Shown here piece by piece: positions 47,262 through 56,490 of a DNA stretch of 64,000 nucleotides. Numbering within the stretch: the first letter of the stretch is position 1; every line of letters begins with the position of its first letter. The stretch is from Vibrio rumoiensis 1S-45 (GTDB lineage Bacteria; Pseudomonadota; Gammaproteobacteria; Enterobacterales; Vibrionaceae): contig NZ_AJYK02000008.1 in NCBI RefSeq assembly GCF_000286955.2, forward strand, positions 62,001 through 126,000, in the 5' to 3' direction. The notes below the pieces were generated by a model that had not been told where the DNA came from, searched no databases, and worked only from the letters and a program-made list of their open reading frames with translations. The position numbers and the translations under genes were made by a program.

Positions 47262-47843
47262 ATGAAGCGTCAAGCTGGCTTTACCTTATTGGAAATATTA
47301 CTGGTGGTGGTATTAATGTCCCTCAGCGCACTGGCTGTGGTGCAAACGCTACCTCAAAGTAAAGATGACCAAGCTAAAGAACAAGCCTCACGCTTTTTTC
47401 AGCGCCTGCAATTGTTGAGCGATGATGCGATTTTAAATGGTCGAGATTATGGTATTCGTCTTGATGATAAAAAATCGACCTACACCTACATGCAATTAGA
47501 TGAAGAAGGTTGGAAAGAGGTTGAATCGAGTCCTTATTTTACTGAAACCAGTATGGATGACGATTTAACCTTTTCGTTTGAATTGGGTGGTGATGCGTGG
47601 TCGGACAGTGATCGTTTATTTAAGCAAGAAGATTTTTATGAAGACCGCTTTGAAGACGACGAAGAAGAAAAAGTGAAGCCGCCTCAAGTGTTCGTATTGT
47701 CGAGCGGGGAAGTGACGCCTTTTGAGATATCGTTTGTATCGGATAGTCAACAATCACTAGATGAACGATGGCGAGTCAATGTTACCGAAGCAGGCGTAAT
47801 TCAATTGCTTGCGCCGGGAGAGGTTAATGAACAAAGCAACTAA
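47262..47843 (+). CDS. gspH: Type II secretion minor pseudopilin GspH (EpsH)
   Basis: GspH is a minor pseudopilin joining the tip complex to GspG. The 193-residue precursor has leader MKRQAG and FTLLEILLVVVLMSL with Glu5, followed by the GspH-type RLQLLSDDAILNGRDYGIRL. A strikingly acidic loop (FYEDRFEDDEEEKVKPP, about residues 125-141) precedes a conserved VFVLSSGEVTPFEI segment. Its last 17 nt overlap the start of gspI. Confidence 0.95.
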   Translation: MKRQAGFTLLEILLVVVLMSLSALAVVQTLPQSKDDQAKEQASRFFQRLQLLSDDAILNGRDYGIRLDDKKSTYTYMQLDEEGWKEVESSPYFTETSMDDDLTFSFELGGDAWSDSDRLFKQEDFYEDRFEDDEEEKVKPPQVFVLSSGEVTPFEISFVSDSQQSLDERWRVNVTEAGVIQLLAPGEVNEQSN

Positions 47844-48195
47844 TCGAGTACGCGGGATGACCCTGCTAGAAGTATTGATTGCTTTGGCTATTTTCGCCAC
47901 GGCTGCGATCAGTGTGATTCGAGCGGTCACACAACACATTAACACCTTAACCTATCTGGAAGAGAAAACCTTTGCCAGTATGGTGGTGGATAATCAGTTG
48001 GCTATGGTCAACCTAGCAAGTTCATTCAATTCGAGCAAAAAAGGTGTTGAAGAGTTTGCGGGTAAGCAATGGTATTGGAGCGCAACACCGATCAAAACAG
48101 GATCGGATTTAATAAAAGCCGTTGATGTAAGTGTGGCTATTGATCCAGAGCGTAAAAATACATTAATGACGGTGAGAACGTATGTTAAACCGTAG
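47827..48195 (+). CDS. gspI: Type II secretion minor pseudopilin GspI (EpsI)
   Basis: GspI is a core subunit of the pseudopilus tip (GspI-J-K). The 122-residue precursor has leader MNKATNRVRG and mature MTLLEVLIALAIFATAAIS with Glu5. A conserved FASMVVDNQLAMV segment follows near 52. I chose ATG 47827, preceded by GGGAGAGG; an in-frame TTG 18 nt upstream lies within that site. It overlaps both gspH (17 nt) and gspJ (14 nt). Confidence 0.95.
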   Translation: MNKATNRVRGMTLLEVLIALAIFATAAISVIRAVTQHINTLTYLEEKTFASMVVDNQLAMVNLASSFNSSKKGVEEFAGKQWYWSATPIKTGSDLIKAVDVSVAIDPERKNTLMTVRTYVKP

Positions 48196-48865
48196 TGGTA
48201 GGCAGATAAAGATCAAACATAAACCAATGTTAGGGTTTACCTTAATTGAGGTTTTAGTGGCGATTATGGTGTTTGCCAGTTTAAGCATTGCAGCCTACCA
48301 AGTAGTAAACCAAGTTCAGCGCAGTAATCAAATGTCTTCAGAGAAGACGGAAAGGTTACAAGAAATACAGCGCGCCATGATTATTATGGACAGTGATTTT
48401 CGCCAAATGGCCGCAAGAAGGTTTCGCGTAAATGGTGAAGAGGCAAGTAACAATTATCTTTTTGAAGAGCAATATTTGCTCGATTCAGAGTCCAATGGAA
48501 TTCTTTTCACTCGTTTAGGTTGGCTAAACCCACAGCAATCTTTCCCAAGAGGAGAGATAGTCAAGGTGGGATATCGCACCATACAAGGTAATTTAGAGCG
48601 AGTGTGGTGGCGTTATCCCGATAGCCCTGCAGGTCAAGAGCCTTTATACAAAACCATATTGACTCAAGTGGAAGATGTGAGCTTTCGTTTTTATGATAAT
48701 GGTGCGTGGCAAGATGAATGGCAAACCGCTTCGCAACTGCCTAAAGCGGTTGAAGTGTCTCTTACGCTAAAGGATTACGGTAAATTAACACGGATATATT
48801 TAACACCGGGTGGCAAAGCGCCGAGTTCCGCGAGTGATTCGAGTGATGATGGTGATAGTCAATGA
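48182..48865 (+). CDS. gspJ: Type II secretion minor pseudopilin GspJ (EpsJ)
   Basis: GspJ belongs to the pseudopilus tip complex. The 227-residue precursor has a longer basic leader (MLNRSGRQIKIKHKPMLG), then FTLIEVLVAIMVFASLSIAAYQ with Glu5. Body motifs are ERLQEIQRAMIIMDSDFRQMAARRFR and ILFTRLGWLNP. The C-terminus is Ser/Asp-rich (SSASDSSDDGDSQ). ATGA overlap with gspK indicates coupled translation. Confidence 0.95.
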   Translation: MLNRSGRQIKIKHKPMLGFTLIEVLVAIMVFASLSIAAYQVVNQVQRSNQMSSEKTERLQEIQRAMIIMDSDFRQMAARRFRVNGEEASNNYLFEEQYLLDSESNGILFTRLGWLNPQQSFPRGEIVKVGYRTIQGNLERVWWRYPDSPAGQEPLYKTILTQVEDVSFRFYDNGAWQDEWQTASQLPKAVEVSLTLKDYGKLTRIYLTPGGKAPSSASDSSDDGDSQ

Positions 48866-49920
48866 CGCCAACCAAGGTAAATAAACAGTATTGCTTACAG
48901 CGTCGGCCATCACGGCAGAAAGGGGTTGCGTTGATCTTTGTATTAATGCTGGTGGGGGTGTTGGTGGGTATTGCCGCCACTATGACAGAAAGAATGTCGA
49001 CTCAGTTCTATCGAGCCAGTAATTTGTTACATCATCAACAAGCTTATTGGTATGGCGTAGGGGTAGAAGCTTTAGCTCAAGTGGCGATAGAAGAAACTTA
49101 CAAAGAAAACGATGACAACATTAATTTAAGCCAAGCGTGGGCATTGCAAGGGACCAACTATCCTTTAGATAATGGTGAAGCCGTTGGCAGTATTTATGAC
49201 AAACAAGCTTGCTTTAATGTGAATGCGTTGACCGGATTACCCAATACCAATAATAACGGTCAGAGGCCTTATTTATTGAAAGTCTTGGCGTATATGTTAC
49301 AAGAAGAAGGCATCGATAATTATCAAGCAGAAGTGATTGCCGATTCGATCAAAGAATATGTGGATAGCGATGAACAAGTAACCACACAAAGTGGCGTAGA
49401 AAGCGCGACCTATGAAGGTTTTAAACCGCCTTATGATGCGCCCAATACTATGATTGCTGATGCCTCAGAGCTTCGGGCGGTAAATCAAGTTACGGGCCCT
49501 GCAATGAAGGTGTTAAATAACGTTGCTTGCGCCATTCCGTCGGCGGATTTATTGATTAATGTGAATACGCTTGAACCACGTCAGGCTTTATTGCTGGCGG
49601 GCTTATTTCAACCGGCATTAAGTTTAAATGATGCGGAAAAATTATTGGAAAATCGTCCGAGAGATGGTTGGAAAGATGTGGATACGTTTTTGAATGAATC
49701 TGAAATTAGCGGTATTTCACCCGATATTAAAGCGCAAGCCAGTCCATTTTTAGCAGTAACCAGTCAATACTTTGAGCTGGATGCACAAGTAAAAGTAGAA
49801 GATTCAAGAGTCAGGCTACGTAGCCTAATATACAGTTCAGATAATAAAACGACCGAAATCATACGTCGTCGCTTCGGAGGGATCAGTGAACGAGTTTCTG
49901 ACAATAAAGCTGAGCAGTAA
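48862..49920 (+). CDS. gspK: Type II secretion minor pseudopilin GspK (EpsK)
   Basis: GspK caps the pseudopilus tip and has a large alpha-helical domain. The 352-residue precursor has leader ending RRPSRQKG then VALIFVLMLVGVLVGIAATM; as usual for GspK, mature position 5 is not Glu. Further motifs are QAYWYGVGVEALAQ, FNVNALTGLPNTNN, ASELRAVNQVTG and the helix-hairpin-like DGWKDVDTFLN. Its end overlaps the start of gspL by 35 nt. Confidence 0.95.
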   Translation: MTPTKVNKQYCLQRRPSRQKGVALIFVLMLVGVLVGIAATMTERMSTQFYRASNLLHHQQAYWYGVGVEALAQVAIEETYKENDDNINLSQAWALQGTNYPLDNGEAVGSIYDKQACFNVNALTGLPNTNNNGQRPYLLKVLAYMLQEEGIDNYQAEVIADSIKEYVDSDEQVTTQSGVESATYEGFKPPYDAPNTMIADASELRAVNQVTGPAMKVLNNVACAIPSADLLINVNTLEPRQALLLAGLFQPALSLNDAEKLLENRPRDGWKDVDTFLNESEISGISPDIKAQASPFLAVTSQYFELDAQVKVEDSRVRLRSLIYSSDNKTTEIIRRRFGGISERVSDNKAEQ

Positions 49921-51283
49921 TCCAAGTGATTCGATACCTTGGTTAGTCTGGTCGAGTAACCTTAAAGACGTTATCGCATCAGGTGAGCTAGTTAATCGCG
50001 ATCATTTAGATGAATTGGCTTCTTATAGCCAACAACGAATGGTGATTGGCTTATTGCCAAGTAGTGATGTGCTATTGACACACATCACCATTCCTTCAGG
50101 TGCCAGTCGTCAATTGAATGCAATGTTGCCCTTTTTACTGGAGGATGAGCTCACTCAAGACATTGATCGCATGCACTTCACTGTATTAAAAAAGCAAGGC
50201 GATCAAGCCACGATTGCTACCATTGAACGAGAACGCCTCGCGCAATGGGTCGATGCATTTAAAGAAGTGGGCATTGAGCTGAAAAAAGTACTGCCAGATT
50301 GTTTGGCATTACCACAACTTGAAGGGCAGGTGAGCGCGCTGCATTGCGATGACCAATGGCTATTTCGCCAAGGTGAAGTAAAAGGTGCTGCAGTTGATGA
50401 CGCATGGCTTGAACTCTTTTTGCAATCAGGTTGGCTCGCGCCGGATGGTGACGCTCTGCGTTTTGAAGATGTGCTTAATGACAATCTCGAGCTTGCAGAA
50501 AGTGAACCGACGAGCGATGAAGATGCTTTGGTTCAGCGCTTACAAGCGCAGTCTGACAGTGAAGAAAAAAAGGTACCCGTTAAGAAAGAGGTGCGCCCAC
50601 AAGCGATGCCTTCTGATGTCGATGAGTCGGCGATTAGCATTTGTAGCTATAGCGATTTACCTGTAAATCACGAGCAATTGCCGGGGCTGTGGACGCTTGC
50701 CGAAAAAGAAATGATGATGGTGACCTTATCGCAAGGAGCGATCACCTCAAAAGCTAACTTGCTCAGTGGTTCGTTTAAAGCGCAAGCTTCGTGGTTTAAA
50801 CATTGGCGAGTGTGGCAAAAAGTAGCGATTGCAGCATGTGTCTTGGTAGTGGTGCTACTTATCCAGAAAACCATCGTGGTGCAACAACTGGAAGCGCAAT
50901 CCCAAGCTTATCATGCAGAAAGTGAGCGTATCTTCCGCTCGGTATTTCCTGATAAAAAGCGGATCCCGACGGTGAGTTATCTAAAGCGTTCGATGCAAGA
51001 TGAAGAAAATGCATTATCTGGCGCTAGTGGTGATACGGTGTCTGTTCTCGGTTGGATGGCAAAATTACCAGAGTCGCTACAAGCGGTGAAATCGGTGACC
51101 ATTCATAGCCTTCAGTTTGATGCTGCCCGCAGTGAGATCCGTATTAATGCGCAAAGCAATGATTTCCAATCGTTTGAACAATTGCGGACTGAATTGGCGA
51201 AAGAGTTTTCTGTCGATCAAGGGCAGTTGAATAAAAATGGTGATGTCGTACAAGGGACTTATGTCATTAGGAGCAAGGCATGA
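49886..51283 (+). CDS. gspL: Type II secretion protein GspL (EpsL)
   Basis: GspL anchors the GspE ATPase to the inner membrane. The 465-residue protein has an actin-like cytoplasmic domain (about 1-245, LPWLLEDE-type segment AMLPFLLEDELTQDIDRMHF), one membrane helix (about 312-330, VAIAACVLVVVLLIQ) and a periplasmic ferredoxin-like domain (about 380-465). It is about 55-60 residues longer than V. cholerae EpsL. The extra part is a charged linker (about 205-255, SEPTSDEDALVQRLQAQSDS then EEKKVPVKKE). Start is GTG 49886. Confidence 0.94.
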   Translation: MNEFLTIKLSSNPSDSIPWLVWSSNLKDVIASGELVNRDHLDELASYSQQRMVIGLLPSSDVLLTHITIPSGASRQLNAMLPFLLEDELTQDIDRMHFTVLKKQGDQATIATIERERLAQWVDAFKEVGIELKKVLPDCLALPQLEGQVSALHCDDQWLFRQGEVKGAAVDDAWLELFLQSGWLAPDGDALRFEDVLNDNLELAESEPTSDEDALVQRLQAQSDSEEKKVPVKKEVRPQAMPSDVDESAISICSYSDLPVNHEQLPGLWTLAEKEMMMVTLSQGAITSKANLLSGSFKAQASWFKHWRVWQKVAIAACVLVVVLLIQKTIVVQQLEAQSQAYHAESERIFRSVFPDKKRIPTVSYLKRSMQDEENALSGASGDTVSVLGWMAKLPESLQAVKSVTIHSLQFDAARSEIRINAQSNDFQSFEQLRTELAKEFSVDQGQLNKNGDVVQGTYVIRSKA

Positions 51284-51789
51284 ATGAAAAAATTGCCGCA
51301 TTAATGGCACCAGTCAATAATTGGTGGCAAGGCATTTCAACCCGAGAGCGCCGTTTGGTGATCGCTGGGTTAAGTTTATTTATTATTGGCTTTGTTTATT
51401 GGGGGATATTTCAACCGTTATCCGACCGTACTGAACAAGCACAAATACGCTTAAACACTGAAAAGCAACTACTGCAATGGGTAACCAGTTCGGCTGACAA
51501 CATTGTGAGTTTACGTGCACAAAGTGGTGTTCGTGGCTCACAACGAAATATGCCGATTAACCAAGTGGTATCATCGACTGCTTCGCGTTTTGATATTGAA
51601 TTGATTCGTATGCAGCCAAGAGATGACATGCTGCAAGTTTGGGTGCAACCATTACCTTTTAATACATTAATTAATTGGTTGGCAGAATTACGAGATAAGT
51701 ATGGATTACAAGTGTTGTTTTTAGATGTGAATCGTACGGATAAGCAAGGTGTTGTCGAAGTCAATCGACTGCAATTTCAACGAGGGTAA
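51280..51789 (+). CDS. gspM: Type II secretion protein GspM (EpsM)
   Basis: GspM partners with GspL in the inner-membrane platform. The 169 residues have a short cytoplasmic N-terminus, one membrane helix (about 22-45, LVIAGLSLFIIGFVYWGIF), then a periplasmic domain with LLQWVTSSADNIVSLRAQSG and the C-terminal YGLQVLFLDVNRTDKQGVVEVNR-type ferredoxin fold. It begins in an ATGA overlap with gspL. Length matches EpsM. Confidence 0.94.
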   Translation: MNEKIAALMAPVNNWWQGISTRERRLVIAGLSLFIIGFVYWGIFQPLSDRTEQAQIRLNTEKQLLQWVTSSADNIVSLRAQSGVRGSQRNMPINQVVSSTASRFDIELIRMQPRDDMLQVWVQPLPFNTLINWLAELRDKYGLQVLFLDVNRTDKQGVVEVNRLQFQRG

Positions 51790-51793
51790 TGGC

Positions 51794-52552
51794 GTGAAAG
51801 GAAAACTGTGGTATGTCATTATTTTCGTGTTCGCCTTACTGGTCAGCCTGATCGCTAACATTCCTGCTGCTTGGGTCTATACTCATGTACCTAAGCAAAG
51901 AGGGGTTGATGTACAAGGTATCAGTGGGACCATTTGGAATGGCAGCGTTCAACAATTAACGGCAGAACGCCGCTCACTTGGCGCAGTATATTGGTCATTT
52001 CGACCAAGCCAGTTGTTTATGGGTAAAGCGGAATACAAAATTCGTTTTGGTCAAGGCAGCGCGATTAAGCTCAATGGTAAAGGCGATGTTGGTGTTGGTT
52101 TTTCTGGTTTATATGCCAAAAATACCGTGGTCTCTTTACCTGTTAGCGAGTTAGTTAAGTTTGTTCCTATGCAAGTGCCGGTAGAATTAAAAGGTCAATT
52201 AGAAGTGTCATTAAACGACATTCAGTATTCTGAACCTTGGTGTAAGCAAGCAGCGGGGAGTGTGGCATGGACGGGGGCTCAAATAGCTTCTCCAATTGGA
52301 CAATTAGAGCCAGGCCCAGTGATTGCTGATTTAACCTGTAAAGATCATATTGTTGATTTAGCAGGCAAGCAAAATAACCAACAAGTGAGCAGCGACTTTA
52401 AAGTGAACCTAAATGCTCAATCGCGCTATAAGTTAGAAGCGTGGTTTAAACCTGGTACACAATTTCCATCATCGATGTCTAAGCAGTTAACTTGGTTGGG
52501 CAATCCCGATGGGCAAGGGCGTTATCAGTTTACGTTTGCCGGTAAGTTATAA
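51794..52552 (+). CDS. gspN: Type II secretion protein GspN (EpsN)
   Basis: GspN is a membrane-anchored periplasmic protein present in some type II systems and often dispensable. The 252 residues have one N-terminal helix (LWYVIIFVFALLVSLIANIP) and a beta-rich body with GVDVQGISGTIWNG, VYWSFRPSQLFMG and a CKQAAGSVAWTGA region. I start at GTG 51794, with GAGGG 8 nt upstream, giving the same length as Vibrio EpsN. It starts 4 nt after gspM and closes the gsp cluster. Confidence 0.92.
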   Translation: MKGKLWYVIIFVFALLVSLIANIPAAWVYTHVPKQRGVDVQGISGTIWNGSVQQLTAERRSLGAVYWSFRPSQLFMGKAEYKIRFGQGSAIKLNGKGDVGVGFSGLYAKNTVVSLPVSELVKFVPMQVPVELKGQLEVSLNDIQYSEPWCKQAAGSVAWTGAQIASPIGQLEPGPVIADLTCKDHIVDLAGKQNNQQVSSDFKVNLNAQSRYKLEAWFKPGTQFPSSMSKQLTWLGNPDGQGRYQFTFAGKL

Positions 52553-52602
52553 ATAACAAATAGGATGGGGATAGTTCACCTATTTGTCTAAGGAGAAACG
52601 AG

Positions 52603-53157
52603 ATGGCAAAGCACAAGCATCCTGAAATTTTATCTAAGTCCGTGGTGGCGCAATCTCGTTTATTTGCGATTGAATCTCTTGAGCTTCGTTTCTCGAATGG
52701 TGAAGAACGCACTTATGAACGAATGAAACCCAGCCATCGTGGTGGCGTCATGATCGTGCCTGTTACAGCGGAAGGGGATTTATTGCTGATCCGTGAGTAT
52801 GCGGCGGGTACAGAACGTTATGAGTTAGGTTTTCCTAAAGGCTTGATCGATCCAGGTGAAACGCCAGAGCAGGCGGCAAACCGAGAGTTGAAAGAGGAAA
52901 TTGGCATGGGAGCGGATAAGCTGTTACCTCTCAAGCAAGTGGTATTGGCACCATCGTATTTTTCAAGCCAGATGACATTGTTTTTAGGGCAAGGTCTATA
53001 CCCAGAGCGTCTTGAAGGGGATGAGCCGGAAGAATTAGAAGTGGTGAAATGGCCGCTTAATCAAGCCGAAGAATTACTGACTCATTTAGATTTTTGCGAA
53101 GCTCGCAGTATTACGGCATTGATGTTTGCACTACGCGCTTTAGCTGAGGAAAGGTAA
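52603..53157 (+). CDS. nudE: ADP compounds hydrolase NudE
   Basis: NudE is a Nudix hydrolase that cleaves ADP-ribose, NADH and Ap3A-type compounds. The 184-residue protein has the full Nudix box GLIDPGETPEQAANRELKEE (about 83-102), ending with IGM, and the upstream RYELGFPKG. The ATG follows AAGGAGAAACGAG. It begins 50 bp after gspN and 2 bp before cysQ, and is probably transcribed with them, as in V. cholerae. Confidence 0.94.
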   Translation: MAKHKHPEILSKSVVAQSRLFAIESLELRFSNGEERTYERMKPSHRGGVMIVPVTAEGDLLLIREYAAGTERYELGFPKGLIDPGETPEQAANRELKEEIGMGADKLLPLKQVVLAPSYFSSQMTLFLGQGLYPERLEGDEPEELEVVKWPLNQAEELLTHLDFCEARSITALMFALRALAEER

Positions 53158-53159
53158 AT

Positions 53160-53993
53160 ATGTCATCATCTAGCGATTTATCTCACTTATTACCCGATGT
53201 GATTGGTATTGCTCGCACAGCAGGACAACGCATTCTTGAGATTTACCATAATAAAGAATACCAATCTTTTGTAAAAGAAGACGACACTCCTGTTACCACT
53301 GCCGACTTGACCGCGCATAAAATTATTATGCAAAGCTTGGCCGAGTTAACACCCGATATTCCTATTTTGTCGGAAGAAGATGCCGATATCAGTTTAAAGA
53401 AACGCTCGAAGTGGGATCGCTATTGGTTAGTTGATCCTCTTGATGGCACGCAAGAGTTCATTGCTCGTAGTGGTGATTTTGCCACTGTCATTGCTTTGAT
53501 TGAGAATAATCATCCGGTGATGGGCGTGGTATACGCGCCAGTTTCGGGGGTGACTTACTTTGCTTATCAAGGAAAAGGGGCTTGGAAAATTCCTGAAATG
53601 GATGACAGCATTCGCATTCATTCTCATAAGCATGAGAGCCCAGAGCAGTCGATCGCGATTGCCATTAGTCGCCGCCAAAACATCAATCGAATCACGGACA
53701 ACCTATCACCTGCGCGTAATTATGAGCTGGTGCCATTAGGGTCTGCCGCGTTAAAAGCCTGTTTAGTGGCAGAAGGTGCCGTCGATTGTTATATCCGCTT
53801 AGGTCCAACGGGAGAGTGGGATACTGCGGCAACACAATGCATCGTTGAAGAGGCTGGTGGACGGATCTTGAGTACCAAGTTAGAGCCTTTGTCTTACAAC
53901 GAGCGAGATACTTTAGAAAACCCGAACTTTATTGTATTGGGCGATGAAAGTATCGGCTGGGATAGTATTTTAACGGGTAATTTAGAACGTTAG
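53160..53993 (+). CDS. cysQ: 3'(2'),5'-bisphosphate nucleotidase CysQ
   Basis: CysQ hydrolyses 3'-phosphoadenosine 5'-phosphate to AMP, removing a toxic by-product of sulfate assimilation. In 277 residues the inositol monophosphatase-like metal motifs are present: SEEDADI near 75, WLVDPLDGTQEFI near 92-104, and GEWDTAATQCIVEEAGG near 218-234. It starts 2 nt after nudE and ends the transcription unit before a hairpin. Confidence 0.95.
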   Translation: MSSSSDLSHLLPDVIGIARTAGQRILEIYHNKEYQSFVKEDDTPVTTADLTAHKIIMQSLAELTPDIPILSEEDADISLKKRSKWDRYWLVDPLDGTQEFIARSGDFATVIALIENNHPVMGVVYAPVSGVTYFAYQGKGAWKIPEMDDSIRIHSHKHESPEQSIAIAISRRQNINRITDNLSPARNYELVPLGSAALKACLVAEGAVDCYIRLGPTGEWDTAATQCIVEEAGGRILSTKLEPLSYNERDTLENPNFIVLGDESIGWDSILTGNLER

Positions 53994-54034
53994 TTATCCG
54001 CAGTTCAAATGAAATATTCGGTTATTGTTTTATC

Positions 54035-54090
54035 AAAGGCTCACTTCAAACCCTTTCACGATGTTGGGGGGATGGAAGTGAGCCTTTTTG
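54035..54090 (+). terminator. Terminator between convergent cysQ and nfuA
   Basis: AAAGGCTCACTTC (54035-54047) and GAAGTGAGCCTTT (54075-54087) form a perfect 13-bp stem with a 27-nt loop, then T. Being symmetric, it can serve both genes. Confidence 0.8.
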
Positions 54091-54105
54091 TTTTGTGGTT
54101 ATTAT

Positions 54106-54693
54106 TTACATATAAGAGTGATCACCTGATTCATGATCAGTGGAGTCACGAACCGCGGTTAACTCACCTGGGAATTGTTCAATAAGTTGTTTTTCGATGC
54201 CTTCTTTTAAGGTCACATCTACCATAGAACAACCGTTACAACCACCGCCGAATTGGACTAACGCGACACCAGAGTCAGAAATACTGATCAGGCTAACGTT
54301 GCCGCCGTGGCTGGCCAATTGAGGGTTCACTTGAGTTTGAATGGCGTATTCAACACGCGCCATTAATGGAGCATCATCATCTAGTTTGCGCATTTTCGCA
54401 TTCGGCGCTTTTAGTGTGAGCTGAGAACCCATTTTATCGGTCACGTAATCAATTTCCGCTTCTTCTAAGAAAGGCAGGCTGATTTCATCAATGTAAGCAT
54501 TAAAGCCTTCAAAGTTCAGAACGGTATCGGAAGCTTCAACAGCTTCTGGTGGGCAATAAGATACGCCACACTCAGCACTTGGTGTTCCTGGATTCACCAC
54601 GAAAACACGGATGTGCGTTTCATTGGTTTGTTGCTCGAGTAATTTAGCAAAGTGCGATTGAGCACTTTCTGTAATAGTAATTGTATCTGACAC
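54106..54693 (-). CDS. nfuA: Fe-S biogenesis protein NfuA
   Basis: NfuA carries and delivers 4Fe-4S clusters, especially under stress. The 195-residue protein has an N-terminal degenerate A-type domain ([36 protein letters not shown]) and a C-terminal Nfu domain with the cluster motif CNGCS in [20 protein letters not shown] near 149. Length matches E. coli NfuA (191). It lies next to comF and bioH, as in E. coli. Confidence 0.96.
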   Translation of the reverse strand: MSDTITITESAQSHFAKLLEQQTNETHIRVFVVNPGTPSAECGVSYCPPEAVEASDTVLNFEGFNAYIDEISLPFLEEAEIDYVTDKMGSQLTLKAPNAKMRKLDDDAPLMARVEYAIQTQVNPQLASHGGNVSLISISDSGVALVQFGGGCNGCSMVDVTLKEGIEKQLIEQFPGELTAVRDSTDHESGDHSYM

Positions 54694-54815
54694 GACTAAT
54701 ACCTGACTATTTTAGTGGGCTTTTAGGGCATTTTACTCCTCTTATCGTATGAATCCAGACCAATTTGCCGTTAATGAGCAGAAAGTTGAATTTAGAGGGC
54801 TATTTTTACGTTTCA

Positions 54816-55538
54816 TCACTTAGGTTCAGGCGTTCGAGCAAGGCAATACACATCGATAGTTTCGACACCGCAACGACGTAGCGCTTTGCATAGTGGGTGT
54901 AAGGTGCTTCCGGTGGTGACAACATCATCTATTAAAGCAATATGCTTGCTAAGTGGTACTTGGCGCAACTCGAAAGCATGACGAACATTGCGCGTACGTT
55001 CTTTTTTATTTAAGCCTTTTTGCTGCACGGTGGCTTGTGTGCGGCGAAATGCTTGATGATTAACCGAACAATTGACACCTTGTTTCTGCCACTGCTTGGC
55101 TAAGTGATGGGCGAGCTCTTCGCTTTGATTAAAGTTCCGGGTGAGTAATCGCCGCCAGTGCAAAGGCACTGGAATGAGTTCTGGTGCAGGAGATTCAATC
55201 AAAGGGGAAAGGAGCGCGCTAAGGTCAGCCGCTAGCCAGAATTGCTTTTGGTATTTTAAGGCTTGAATGTATTGCTTAAGTGGCGCTTGGTAATCGGTAA
55301 TGCAATAGAGTTTATCCCATAAAGGAGGATGAGCTAAACACTGGCCGCATTGTGGCACTGGGGTGAGTGTTGGTAGACCGCAACGCTGACAGCGAGAAGA
55401 GGTGTGTTTTAAGCGATCAACACACGATGCGCACCATAAATGAAAAGCGTTATTTTGAGTTACGTCGTGCTTGATGGTGATCCGGCATAAGTGGCATTGT
55501 CGTGGTAGCCATTGTTTGAGTTTGTCGAGTACATTCAT
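54816..55538 (-). CDS. comF: ComF family phosphoribosyltransferase-like protein
   Basis: ComF proteins are linked to natural DNA uptake; the E. coli homologue GntX (YhgH) is needed for using DNA as carbon source. The 240 residues show an N-terminal zinc-ribbon region (CHLCRI, CASC, CQRCGLP, CGQC) and a PRPP-binding site IALIDDVVTTGSTLHPL near 200. Vibrio species are naturally competent on chitin, which fits a role in transformation. It is divergent from bioH. Confidence 0.88.
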   Translation of the reverse strand: MNVLDKLKQWLPRQCHLCRITIKHDVTQNNAFHLWCASCVDRLKHTSSRCQRCGLPTLTPVPQCGQCLAHPPLWDKLYCITDYQAPLKQYIQALKYQKQFWLAADLSALLSPLIESPAPELIPVPLHWRRLLTRNFNQSEELAHHLAKQWQKQGVNCSVNHQAFRRTQATVQQKGLNKKERTRNVRHAFELRQVPLSKHIALIDDVVTTGSTLHPLCKALRRCGVETIDVYCLARTPEPK

Positions 55539-55666
55539 AGTGAGTGAACCTGAGGTTAATAAAGTTAACTAAGAACGGTGTCGTGATATTTTGATTACTG
55601 CCGAGTTAGTTGGGTATAATCATGCCCAAGAGCGACTCTCACTGGGTATGAATTTAGTAGGAAAGG

Positions 55667-56437
55667 ATGATGACAACACTGCATTGGCAATCACAGGGCG
55701 AAGGACAAGACATCGTATTGATTCACGGCTGGGGAATGAATGGCGCAGTTTGGCAACCAACCATTGATGCCTTGTCGGTTAAATTTCGTGTGCACAGTGT
55801 CGATTTACCCGGTTATGGGTTAAGTCATGCGCAATCGGCGATTGATTTAGATGATATCTGCCAACAGGTATTGGCGCAGGCTCCGAAAAGTGCCGTGTAT
55901 CTTGGTTGGTCGCTCGGTGGTTTAGTGGCAACCAATATTGCAGTTAAGCACCCAGAGCGTGTTGCAAAGTTAATTACGGTTGCCAGTTCCCCTAAATTTG
56001 CAGCAGAAAAAGGATGGCGTGGCATTATGCCAAAAGTGCTCACCGACTTTACTGAGCAATTAACCAATAATTTTAAGCTGACAATTGAAGGCTTTATGAT
56101 GCTGCAAGCTTTAGGTAGCCCTTCTGCTCGCCATGATGTCAAAGCGATTAAAAAGCAGGTGTTTTCACGCCCAATGCCAGATCCAGAAGCGTTAAAAATC
56201 GGTTTGGACATTTTATCGCAAGTGGATTTGCGTCCTGCTTTGTCTGATATTCAAATGCCAATGCTGCGTTTATATGGTCGTTTGGATGGGTTGGTGCCAA
56301 ATAAAATTGCCGATGCCGTATCGACATACGCCCCGAGTAGTGAATGCTATGTGTTTCAATCTTCGTCTCATGCCCCGTTTATGACAGAGCATGAATTGTT
56401 TTGTGAAAAAGTGGAAAGCTTTGTTGCAAACAGGTAA
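55667..56437 (+). CDS. bioH: Pimeloyl-ACP methyl ester esterase BioH
   Basis: BioH removes the methyl group from pimeloyl-ACP methyl ester in biotin synthesis. The 256-residue alpha/beta hydrolase has an oxyanion region VLIHGWGMNGAVW near 18, nucleophile elbow LGWSLGGLVA (Ser near 82), the Asp in YGRLDGLVP and catalytic His in SSSHAPF near 235. Start ATG 55667 follows AGGAAAGG; ATG 55670 is equally possible. Divergence from comF is the conserved arrangement. Confidence 0.93.
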   Translation: MMTTLHWQSQGEGQDIVLIHGWGMNGAVWQPTIDALSVKFRVHSVDLPGYGLSHAQSAIDLDDICQQVLAQAPKSAVYLGWSLGGLVATNIAVKHPERVAKLITVASSPKFAAEKGWRGIMPKVLTDFTEQLTNNFKLTIEGFMMLQALGSPSARHDVKAIKKQVFSRPMPDPEALKIGLDILSQVDLRPALSDIQMPMLRLYGRLDGLVPNKIADAVSTYAPSSECYVFQSSSHAPFMTEHELFCEKVESFVANR

Positions 56438-56442
56438 GGCCC

Positions 56443-56471
56443 AGATAAAGGGAAGCCCGCTCCCGCTATCT
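56443..56471. terminator. Weak stem-loop between bioH and glpR
   Basis: AGATA and TATCT arms enclose GGGA and TCCC, giving an interrupted hairpin between the convergent genes. No T run is present, so termination is doubtful. Confidence 0.3.
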
Positions 56472-56490
56472 AAGTTTCGAGTGTGCTTCT

